From: Bacteroidota bacterium
GTDB lineage: Bacteria; Bacteroidota; Bacteroidia; 2-12-FULL-35-15
DNA: 64,000 nucleotides
Assembly (NCBI GenBank): GCA_016707685.1
Contig: JADJHE010000018.1
Location: 1 to 64,000, forward strand
Direction: 5' to 3'
Shown: positions 9,701 to 17,760 of the stretch, one piece after another
How the letters are laid out: each line of letters starts with the position of its first letter
How positions within the stretch are numbered: the first letter of the stretch is position 1
Translations under genes and position numbers: made by a program
The notes under the pieces: generated by a model
Databases searched by the model: none
The model's input: only the letters and a program-made list of their open reading frames with translations
Told to the model about the DNA's origin: nothing

Positions 9701-11482
9701 TTCTTTTTCCTTAGCAAGCTTTTCTTTTTCAGCTACATCCTTCGCTGCTGCATCAGCTAATAACTTTTCAATTTCTGCCAATTTATCTTTGGGATATTGT
9801 TCTGCTGCTTTTAATACGGAAGCTTCTGTGAAGGCAGCTTTTGCTCCTGAATAATTTTTAGCAGTCATTGCAGCATCTCCTTTTGCAATAGCAGCAGTAT
9901 ATTTTTCATTCAATGCTTTTTCAGCTGCTAATTTATCTTTCTCTGCTTTATCTTTTGCTGCAAGTTCTGCAAGTGCAGAATCTATTTCTTTAATTTTATC
10001 TTTGGGGTATTGTTCTGTCGCTTTTAAAGTCAATGCTTCATTGTATCCAGCTTTTGCATTCACATAATCTTTTGTAGCAAGCGCTTTATCACCTTTAGCA
10101 ATAGCTGCTGTGTATTTATCATTAAGCTCTTTTTCTTTTGCAAGCTTCGCTTTTTCAGCAGCATCTTTTGCGGCAGCATCGGCCAATGCCTTTTCTATTT
10201 CTGCTAATTTCGTTTTGGGATATGCCTCTGTAGGTTTGAAACCAGAAGCCTCCGTGTATCCAGCTTTTGCAGTTACATAATCTTTTGCTGTAAATGCTTT
10301 ATCAGCCTTTGTTATTGCAGCTGTATACTTTTCATTCAATTCTTTTTCTGCTTTTTCTTTAGCAGCAGCATCTGCCAATGCTTTATCTATTTCAGCAATT
10401 TTATCTTTCGGATATTTTTCAGCCGCTTTCAAAGCCAATGCTTCAGTGTACCCCACTTTTGCATTTGCATAATCTTTGGCAGCAAAAGCTTTATCGCCTT
10501 TAGCAATAGCAGCATCGTATTTGGCATTCAATTCTTTTTCTGCACCTTGTTTTGCAATAGCAGCATCAATTTCTGCTAATTTTGTTTTAGGGTAGGCTTC
10601 TGAAGGTTTTAATTTTAATGCATCATTATAATTTGTTTTTGCAAAATCAAAATTCTTTGCAGTAAATGCGGCATCTGCTTTTGCAATTGCAGCCTTGTAA
10701 TCATTTTCAACTTGAGCATTTTTCGCAGCATCTGCTTGCAACTTTTCAATCTCTTTAATTTTTTCTAAAGGATAAGGTTCGCCTTTCTTTACACTCAACG
10801 CATCTTCGTATGCGGCTCTAGCACCTGAATAATCTTTCTTTGCAAATGCGGCATCAGCTTTTGCGATAGCAGCTTGATACTGACTAGCTGCAGCTGCCTC
10901 TAATTGCTGTTGCTGCTTTACTTGTTCTTCTGCTTTTGCATTCGCCTCTTTTTCTACCTGTGCTAATTTTGCCAATGCATCTTGCATGGATTGTGTATAC
11001 GCTTTGTCGTACTCAATCTCTTTTATTTTATCATCGTAAAAAAACTTTGCAATGGGCTGACTTAAAATCGAATTGATTTGAGATACTACTCCTGGATCTT
11101 TTGGTAATTCAAAAATAGAAACCTCAATATCCTGACCACCAAATTCTTCCTTTGCACGCTCTTCAGGGATTCCTTTTGTATTGAAATAGAATTTTTTAGT
11201 AATGTGACCTGGCTTAGTAACCGACAACGTATACTCTGCATTCATATCTAACAATACAGAAAATCGACCATTTGTAGAAGTTGTGATTTGGTTTGCCAAT
11301 GCAGAACCTTTTGTTAAGGTAACTACGGCACCATCTAACTTCTTTTTATTTTTCTTGACAGTACCTGCAACTGTATATTTTGTTTGTGCATTTACTTCGG
11401 GAGTAGCAAGACCAATAAATGCAAATAGCATTAACATGCTCAAAATAGTCTTTGGGGTTTTATGTAATCTAAAAATCATCAT
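6735..11482 (-). CDS. Giant TPR-like repeat protein with N-terminal carboxypeptidase-regulatory-like domain; several frame breaks
   Basis: One gene of about 1,580 codons runs through the region. The start is probably the ATG at 11482 (MMIFRLHKTPKT), followed by a signal peptide ending EVNAQ. Next comes a CarboxypepD_reg-like fold (YTVAGTVKKNKKKLDGAVVT) and a long helix, then about 20 tandem units of 60-71 residues with the core KGDAALxAKDYxxAKxxYNEAL followed by EQYPKDKIAEID. Each unit looks like a TPR-type helix pair plus a charged spacer helix. The C-terminal domain has VKKETSFGAIYYFKDDTPI. Frame breaks lie near 9235-9290, 9000 and 7790-7925. It leads the four-gene operon. An envelope-spanning or scaffolding role is inference. 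Confidence 0.8.
7003..10880 (-). repeat. Tandem array of about 20 coding repeats (60-71 codons each)
   Basis: Counting from the N-terminus, about 20 units share the pattern YxAAIAKGDxALxAKxYxxA then YNEALxxKPxExYPKxKLAE. Two length classes exist: short units of about 60 residues, some with the spacer AKEMGAKELEKK, and long units of 67-71 with DAAAKDAAEKxxLAKEKEL. Units 9-10 and 13-14 are nearly identical in protein but differ at many third positions, which points to an older block duplication. The long array is a risk for assembly collapse. Confidence 0.85.
7790..7925 (-). other. Scrambled repeat unit with several indels
   Basis: Within about 135 bases no single frame holds. Read on the minus strand, pieces of at least two repeat units can be seen: AVIKKGDAALQLK, then KYKAA and IAKG, then AKTYNAKSHNAIAKK, then SEQYPKDKI. 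They are separated by missing bases. This fits a poorly resolved or collapsed unit of the tandem array, with real partial deletion as the alternative. Confidence 0.6.
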
Positions 11483-11519
11483 CAAAAATCGTTATATCTT
11501 ATGTTTAGCTTTAAGAGAG

Positions 11520-11527
11520 CAAATATA
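11520..11527 (-). promoter_or_regulatory. Candidate -7 element (TATATTTG) of the repeat-protein operon
   Basis: The minus strand reads TATATTTG, matching the Bacteroidetes -7 consensus TAnnTTTG, about 38 bases before the start at 11482. The nearest upstream TTG triplets are spaced 16 or 21 bases away instead of 19, so the match is partial. Confidence 0.4.
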
Positions 11528-11630
11528 GATAATTTAGCCTATACAAAGCAATTATTCTGCCAACAAAAAAGCACTAAAACTAATTGATAATCAAACAATT
11601 AAGAACAAATAGAAATTCCATTAATTCAAT

Positions 11631-11638
11631 TACTTTTG
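11631..11638 (+). promoter_or_regulatory. Candidate -7 element (TACTTTTG) of the FAD oxidoreductase gene
   Basis: TACTTTTG matches TAnnTTTG and lies 23 bases before the ATG at 11662. No well-placed TTG -33 element was found, so this is a weak call. Confidence 0.35.
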
Positions 11639-11661
11639 TTTTATAAATCTATTCAAAAAGT

Positions 11662-12792
11662 ATGGACTTAAGTTATTGGGAAAAAAACAGCTATTTCAAC
11701 AAACTCGATGTTGTAATTATAGGGAGCGGAATTGTAGGGTTAAATGCGGCACTATCTTTAAAAAGAAGAAATAAAAAATTAGCTATTCTAATTCTAGAAA
11801 GAGGACTTCTTCCTACAGGGGCTAGCTCAAAAAATGCTGGATTTGCATGTTTTGGAAGTCCTAGTGAATTATTAAGTGATTTAAAAACGCATTCAGAAGA
11901 TGAAGTTTTTTCATTGGTTGAAAAACGATGGAAGGGATTATTAAAATTGCGAAAAAATTTAGGAGACAAAGCAATTGATTTTCACAACTGGGGAGGCTAT
12001 GAAGTGTTCGACAACAAAGAACGATACGAACAGTGCGCTGACCAACTTGACTATTTAAATAAGCATACCTCCAAATTAATTGGCTCTAAAAAAGTGTACA
12101 TTAATGCTGATAAAAAAATTAAAGATTTTGGATTCAGAAAAATCCAACATATGATTTTAAATACAGCAGAAGGTCAAATAGACACAGGAAAAACCATCAA
12201 AGCATTGATAGCAAAAGTAAGAATGTTGGGTGTAGAAATTGTAAATGGCATTGATGTGCTTAAAATTGAGGACCATGATAAAAATGTAATTATTCATACA
12301 TCAAATGATTTGCATATTGAAACTAAAAAAGTAATTGTTGCAACGAATGGTTTCGCAAAAGAACTATTACCAAACTATTCCGTTCAGCCTGCACGTGCGC
12401 AAGTATTAATTACCGAGCCAATAAAGAACCTAAAACTAAAAGGTACATTTCACTATGATGAAGGCTATTATTATTTCAGAAATATAGGTAATAGGATTTT
12501 ATTTGGAGGTGGAAGAAATTTGGATTTCAAATCAGAAGAAACGACAGCATTTGGATTAACAGATATAGTACAAAATCGCTTGGATAAATTATTAAAGGAA
12601 ATTATTCTACCTACTACTAATTACAAAATTGATATGCGTTGGAGTGGAATTATGGGTGTTGGTCCTGAGAAAAAAAGCATCGTAAAAGCTACAAGTAAAA
12701 ATGTGTTTTGTGCTGTTCGAATGGGCGGAATGGGTGTTGCAATTGGAAGTTTAGTTGGTGAAGAAGTTGCTGAATTGGCTATAAATTCATAA
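11662..12792 (+). CDS. FAD-dependent oxidoreductase (DAO family)
   Basis: This 376-residue flavoprotein belongs to the glycine/D-amino-acid oxidase superfamily. Its N-terminus has the Rossmann FAD-binding motif VVIIGSGIVGLNAALSL followed by LILERG, whose Glu would bind the ribose. GASSKNAGF is the second FAD contact typical of this family. The C-terminus has RWSGIMGVGPEKK and RMGGMGVAIGSLVGEEVAE, closing the FAD site. No transmembrane segment is seen, so a cytosolic enzyme is likely. The substrate is not identifiable. The gene stands alone, divergent from the repeat-protein operon. Confidence 0.88.
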   Translation: MDLSYWEKNSYFNKLDVVIIGSGIVGLNAALSLKRRNKKLAILILERGLLPTGASSKNAGFACFGSPSELLSDLKTHSEDEVFSLVEKRWKGLLKLRKNLGDKAIDFHNWGGYEVFDNKERYEQCADQLDYLNKHTSKLIGSKKVYINADKKIKDFGFRKIQHMILNTAEGQIDTGKTIKALIAKVRMLGVEIVNGIDVLKIEDHDKNVIIHTSNDLHIETKKVIVATNGFAKELLPNYSVQPARAQVLITEPIKNLKLKGTFHYDEGYYYFRNIGNRILFGGGRNLDFKSEETTAFGLTDIVQNRLDKLLKEIILPTTNYKIDMRWSGIMGVGPEKKSIVKATSKNVFCAVRMGGMGVAIGSLVGEEVAELAINS

Positions 12793-12883
12793 TTAAAAAA
12801 AACTTCTTCAATTTACCACCAAAACTTAGGTTCGAATGAATTAAAATAATTTCCCTATTTTTATTTTATAATCCACCCGCTAA

Positions 12884-14501
12884 ATGTATTTATTTTACTA
12901 CAAGTCATTACGAACTTTTTGTTTACTCTTATTAATTAAATTTTCGGTTTGTAACTCCTTGATTGGACAAAGCTATCCAAGTTTTACAGCAACTATTTAT
13001 GATAGTCTTTCGTCTGGTTATTACTTCCTAGCACCACTTCCTTTAGGTGTTGGCACACCAATTAATACACCAAGCCAAATGATAATCGACCATAATGCAA
13101 ATGTGGTTTATTATAAATCAGTTGGTTCAGCAATTAATATTGGTGATTTTAAAATTCAGGAAGCTATTGGACAAATTTCATACAGTACTGCAAATAAATT
13201 CAGGTTAATGGACAGTTCATTTACAATAATTGATTCCGTTAGATGTAAAGCAGGAATTATCCCTGACGATCACGATATGCAAGTACTTCCAAATGGACAT
13301 TTTTTATTAATCGGATATGAAAATGTGACAATGGATTTAAGTTCTTATAATTTATTTAGTGGAACAGGTGCTCCAGGAAGTACAACTGCAACAGTGAGAT
13401 TTGGTGTAATTCAAGAGCAAGATGCGAACAAAAACATTGTTTTTGAATGGCATTCAAAAGATTATTTTTCTTTTGTAGATATGGATACGAAATGGTTATC
13501 CAGTCCAACATTTGTTGATTTCACGCACTTTAATGCTGTTGAATTAGATACAGATGGTAATATTCTTGTTTCATCAAGGCACTTGAATGAGATAACTAAA
13601 ATCAACCGAACTACTGGAGCTGTCATGTGGCGATTGGGAGGTAATGCAAATCAATTTACTTTTACAAATGATACTGAAATGTTTAAAGCACAGCATGACA
13701 TTAGAAGAATAACAAATGGTAATATCACACTTTTCGACAATGGTGAACCTGGAGTCCCTTTTCATCCCGCAACAGCGAAAGAGTATCAATTGGATGAAAC
13801 AACTTTAACTGCAACTTTAGTTTGGAGTTATGTCAATGAGCCTTCAATTTATAGTACAGCAATGGGGAATGTTCAACGTCATGCCAATGGGAATACACTA
13901 ATAAACTATGGCTGGTATAGGGGATCCAATACGCTATTCACTGTTGTTAATCCATCAGGAGCAAAAGTATTCGAACTGTCCTTTCCTGATTCATTACGCT
14001 CTTATCGATCGTTCTATTATCCAACATTACCATTTTGAATTAACTCGTCCAACAATTTCTTGTATAGAAATTAGTGGCCAATATTATTTAGATGCAGGAT
14101 CTGGGTATTCAAGTTATAAATGGTCGAATGGAGCAACAACGCAACTAATACCAATTACATCAGCAGGCTCATATTCTGTTTTTGTTCCTATAGGAACTGG
14201 GGGATTTATTTGCTCAGAAATATTTTTAGTAACAAACACTTCTGCTCCATGTCCAGCCACAACTATACATGAAATTGATACAGATTTATTAAGTGTATTC
14301 CCAAATCCAATTGTCGACCGAATACATTTAAAAAACTCAACAAAGATAGGTAGTTATGAAATTATAAATGCTATTGGACAACAAGTATGGAATGGTAAAC
14401 AGATTGAAAATGTAGAATTTAATTTTTTGCCATCGGGTATTTATATACTAAAGTTTAATTCAGCAAACTCACAACAATTTGCAAAGTTTATCAAACAATA
14501 A
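12884..14501 (+). CDS. Arylsulfotransferase-like secreted protein with T9SS type A sorting domain, one frame break
   Basis: This is a secreted protein of about 539 residues after repair. A hydrophobic signal ending SLIGQ is followed by an arylsulfotransferase (ASST) beta-propeller with conserved His segments: PDDHDMQVLPNGHFLLIGYE, DFTHFNAVELDTDGNILVSS, MWRLGG and QHDIRRITNG. Then come Ig-like sequence (GYSSYKWSNGATTQ) and a Por-type sorting domain, VFPNPIVDRIHLKN to LPSGIYILKFN. The two frames meet at about 14034, where removal of one T gives LPFELTRPTISC. The sorting domain implies export through the T9SS, in agreement with porT here. Sulfotransferase activity is inferred from the family. 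Confidence 0.82.
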
Positions 14502-14518
14502 AAACACCCGCAATTAGT

Positions 14519-15166
14519 ATGAATCCTGAAAACAAAACGAAACAGGCTGTCGCAGTATTTAATAAGTACGCTGAAAATTATCAAGAGCGATTTATGGATA
14601 CAACGTTATACTGGGACACGTTTAACGTTTTTTGCGAAAACATAAAGCCGGAAGCTGCAGAAATATTAGAAGTCGCATGTGGTCCAGGCAACATAACCAA
14701 ACACATACTTGACAGCCATCCTGATTATAAAATTACGGGAACAGATTTGGCTCCAAACATGATTGAACTTGCTAAGAAAAACAATCCAACTGCAAACTTT
14801 CAACTAATGGATGGGAGAGCAATTAAATCACTCAACAAAAAATACGATGGAATCATTAGTGGTTTCTTTTTCCCTTATTTATCTAAGGAAGATACAATTC
14901 AATTTATTGCAGACGCATCAACCATCTTAAATCCGAATGGAGTATTATACATTAGTACCATGGAAGAAGATTACAGTAAATCGGGATTACAAAAAGGAAG
15001 CAAAGGCGATGAAATTTATATGCATTATCACCAAGCTGACTATTTAACAGATGCCTTAACTAAAAACAATTTTAAAATCATTGAGATTCAACGAAAAGAA
15101 TCATTTTCCACAACTGGAACAAAGACTGTTGATCTAATAATTATCTCAAAAAAATCTAGCGAATAA
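14519..15166 (+). CDS. Class I SAM-dependent methyltransferase
   Basis: This is a 215-residue small-molecule-type methyltransferase. SAM motif I is seen as EILEVACGPGNITKHIL, motif II as ITGTDLAPNMIELAKK, and further on DGIISGFFFPYLS and LNPNGVLYIST. The architecture is a single Methyltransf_25-like Rossmann domain with no membrane segment. It begins 17 bases behind the arylsulfotransferase-like gene. The substrate is unknown. The adjacency is probably incidental, although the two genes could be co-transcribed. Confidence 0.85.
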   Translation: MNPENKTKQAVAVFNKYAENYQERFMDTTLYWDTFNVFCENIKPEAAEILEVACGPGNITKHILDSHPDYKITGTDLAPNMIELAKKNNPTANFQLMDGRAIKSLNKKYDGIISGFFFPYLSKEDTIQFIADASTILNPNGVLYISTMEEDYSKSGLQKGSKGDEIYMHYHQADYLTDALTKNNFKIIEIQRKESFSTTGTKTVDLIIISKKSSE

Positions 15167-15264
15167 AATTATCCGTTATTAAACGTTTAAAAACGACTAG
15201 CGTATTTTTTATTCTTTACTTTTACTTAAAGCAATTAAATAAGTTCATCTTAAATTTATTATCA

Positions 15265-15927
15265 ATGAAAAAAATCAATTTTATTTTTTCCCTGCTTTTT
15301 ATTACAACAATCCTACAGGCTCAAACAAAGACTAGCAAGCTTGGAATCACTGCAGGATTTGGATTTCAGCAATACAATGGAGATTTAGGAAATGGCTTCT
15401 ATAATTTCAAAACATCAAGCTATGGTGTTGGAAGCGCACAAATAGCAAGCTATTTAACGCCTTCATTTGATGCAGGTATCATGTTCAGCATTGGCGATTA
15501 TGGCTATTGCCAAACAGAAGAAGAAGCAAACAAAGAAGTTCCATTTAGTGACAGATGTCCGGGATGTCTTGGCAGAGTTGGCATTGGAAATCTAAATTCA
15601 AGAATGATATCCGGAGGATTATTCATTCGTTACAAATTGGCAAATGGATACATATTAAAGGAAGATTCTAAATTTAGTCCGTATATATATGCCGGAGCGA
15701 GTATTAATCAAATAACCGACAGAATGAAAATGAATTGTGTTACACCAGGAAACTATTACACGATAAATGCAGGTGGAGGAATTAATTATAATCTTTCAGA
15801 ACGATTTGTAATAGGATACAATATTGGATTTGGCAGATTCACATCTGACAAAGTAGATCTTCAAGTAAGATGCAGCAAGGACATGTACATGCAAAACACA
15901 TTACATATTGGAATTAACATATTCTAA
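15265..15927 (+). CDS. Outer-membrane beta-barrel protein with Cys-containing loop
   Basis: This 220-residue exported protein has a clear signal peptide (MKKINFIFSLLFITTILQAQ). The mature part starts with LGITAGFGFQQYNGDLGNGF, a pattern common at the front of Bacteroidetes barrel or OmpA-like proteins. It continues with strands such as MISGGLFIRYKL and FVIGYNIGFGRF and ends on aromatic Phe, typical of outer-membrane insertion. A loop carries DRCPGCLGRVG, and two further Cys follow (MNCVT, QVRCSK), possibly disulfides. No OmpA peptidoglycan-binding domain follows. Function unknown. Confidence 0.75.
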   Translation: MKKINFIFSLLFITTILQAQTKTSKLGITAGFGFQQYNGDLGNGFYNFKTSSYGVGSAQIASYLTPSFDAGIMFSIGDYGYCQTEEEANKEVPFSDRCPGCLGRVGIGNLNSRMISGGLFIRYKLANGYILKEDSKFSPYIYAGASINQITDRMKMNCVTPGNYYTINAGGGINYNLSERFVIGYNIGFGRFTSDKVDLQVRCSKDMYMQNTLHIGINIF

Positions 15928-15937
15928 TTAAAGAAAA

Positions 15938-15976
15938 TAAAAAGGATGATTCAGGATAAAGAATCATCCTTTTTTA
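15938..15976. terminator. Bidirectional intrinsic terminator
   Basis: AAAAGGATGATTC and GAATCATCCTTTT form a 13-bp perfect inverted repeat around an 8-base loop, flanked by A and T runs. It lies between convergent genes. Its right arm and loop also encode the last codons of the Dph6-like gene on the minus strand (KKDDSLS), so terminator and coding sequence overlap. Confidence 0.85.
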
Positions 15977-16668
15977 ATAATTCACAAAACCAAAAACCTT
16001 TTGTTTTAGAACCTTCAACTATTACATCCAAAGGTTTGTAAACCTTTTCACCAATTATAAAAGGAACTGGCTTTTTAAAAATTGGACCATCATAGCAGAA
16101 TGTATGAAACTCTCCATTCTCACCACAAGGGTCAACATTAAATGGAAGTAAAGCAATAAATTCTTTATTTAATTCTACTCCAACACTTGCTTTATCTAAG
16201 AAATGCATCATTTACACAGCATGTAATTGTTTTAAAATTTAAGTCAAAAAATTCATTGATTAACTCAGAAGTATTTCTTTTCCATAGTGGGAATTCAGCA
16301 ACTAAATCAAGTTTCTTTAAATTATTTTCACGATACGCTCTTAAATCTTCTAAAAAAATATCTCCAAAAATAATTTTAGTAATCCCTTTTGATTTGTATT
16401 CCAACAACACCTCCTCCATCCTTCTTTCATATTCCGAATTAGTACCCTCTTTCACATACATTTTAATTAATGGCAAACCTATGCTATCAGCCTGAACCTC
16501 CAATAACTCTTCTCGAATACCATGCATCGAAACACGTTTGTAGTGTTCATTTAAAGTTGTTAGTAATGCTACAACTTCAAACTTTTCGTCTTGAAATACT
16601 TTATATAAAGCCAGAGCGGAGTCCTTTCCTCCGCTCCAACAAAATAGCACTTTCTCTTTGGGCATCAT
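15951..16668 (-). CDS. Dph6/COG2102-like ATP pyrophosphatase in a cobalamin operon, one frame break
   Basis: This is an adenine-nucleotide alpha hydrolase of about 239 residues, related to diphthine-ammonia ligase. The PP-loop is VLFCWSGGKDSALALY. Downstream signatures include SMHGIRE, IFGDIFLEDLRAYRE, FPLWKRNTSELINEFF and ITCCVNDAFLDK. The frame breaks near 16196, where removal of one base in CTTAG restores AFLDKASVGVELNKEFI. Its start overlaps the stop of the beta-propeller lipoprotein gene (TAATG), so it is coupled to the B12-riboswitch operon. Bacteria do not make diphthamide, so a different substrate is expected; an amidation or ligation step in corrinoid salvage is my inference from context. 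Confidence 0.82.
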
Positions 16669-17750
16669 TATTTGAAATAAAAATTACCAGGTATAACCCC
16701 AACAGTAACACTATCAATTGTAACACCTGCTGATGTATATCGAACAACTTTTCCATTACTTGAAAAATCAACAGCATCTGATCCGTAAAATTGATCATTA
16801 ACAGGGTCGATACCCAATGCATAAAAACTTCTATTGATAGTTGCTGTTGCATTCAGACTAGTGGCTGCAATTGCATGCGCATATAATTTTCCAGAATAAT
16901 TATAATAAAGGGTTGTTTTAGCAGCATTCACAACTAAATTAGTTGGCTGTGACGATGTTGAAGAAAATGGCAATGAAAGCTCAGTTGAATAGCTCGTTCC
17001 ATTCAGTCGAACTAATTTTCCTGTTTGTTCCAATGCTGTCCAAGTTGCATTTTGTTTTCCTTTACACAATACCCATACATTATTATTTGCATCAACTTGA
17101 ATATAAGAAGGATTTGCACCAACAAAAATGGTTGTATCTACAGCATTTGTTAATGCATCAATAACTGTTACTACGCTATCATTGTCAAATCCACCTCCAC
17201 AAGCAACAAATACTTTATTGCCAACTTTAACCATATTCTCTGCACCTTTACCTGTAGTGATTGTTGCTGTAATAGTTTTTGTTGTCAAATCCACAACCTT
17301 TACAGAGCCTACTAGTCCACCAGTTCCCCATTCCGTTACAAAGGCTTTCGAATTATCAATACCTAAAAAATAGCGAGGATAGGTAAAACCAGTTATTGTT
17401 CCTGACGTAGCCATTGATGTTCCATCAACAACTTCTATTTTTCCAGAATTATTAACTACGATGTACCCTTTATTATTATGTATGCTCATTGATTGAACAA
17501 TATTTCCCAATGGAAACGTATTCCTCGCTTCAAAAATATCGTTGTATACTGTTGCACCACTTCGGCTAATAAAACTTAATGTTCCTGTTCCAGAGCCAAA
17601 AGGGCCTTCATTTGTAACAAAAACACCGTTATCATACGTTGTAGATGCCGCTGGTGTTGTTGGATCTGGTTCTGGATCATCTTTTTTACAACTCGTAAAA
17701 ATAGTTCCAACTGCGAATGCTGTTAAAAGCAAAATTTTGTTTGTTTTCAT
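16668..17750 (-). CDS. DUF5074/YncE-like beta-propeller lipoprotein (BtuG-like)
   Basis: This surface lipoprotein of about 360 residues begins at the ATG at 17750, giving a signal peptide ending TIFTSC (lipobox Cys). An Asp/Pro/Thr-rich linker follows. The body consists of repeated propeller blades, for example GKIEVVDGTSM, GSVKVVDLTTKTITATITTG and SVVTVIDALTNAVDTTIFVG, as in YncE and DUF5074 proteins. It lies 10 bases behind a BtuB-like receptor under a cobalamin riboswitch. In Bacteroides a surface beta-propeller lipoprotein, BtuG, captures cobalamin for BtuB; a similar role is likely here by context. An alternative start at 17777 would overlap the receptor gene and lacks a signal peptide start. 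Confidence 0.8.
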   Translation of the reverse strand: MKTNKILLLTAFAVGTIFTSCKKDDPEPDPTTPAASTTYDNGVFVTNEGPFGSGTGTLSFISRSGATVYNDIFEARNTFPLGNIVQSMSIHNNKGYIVVNNSGKIEVVDGTSMATSGTITGFTYPRYFLGIDNSKAFVTEWGTGGLVGSVKVVDLTTKTITATITTGKGAENMVKVGNKVFVACGGGFDNDSVVTVIDALTNAVDTTIFVGANPSYIQVDANNNVWVLCKGKQNATWTALEQTGKLVRLNGTSYSTELSLPFSSTSSQPTNLVVNAAKTTLYYNYSGKLYAHAIAATSLNATATINRSFYALGIDPVNDQFYGSDAVDFSSNGKVVRYTSAGVTIDSVTVGVIPGNFYFK

Positions 17751-17760
17751 ATAATTATTT

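Noticed and set aside
7003..10880. CRISPR array or non-coding satellite
   Set aside because: The repeat unit is about 180-213 bases, is protein coding, varies at third positions and has no unique spacers.
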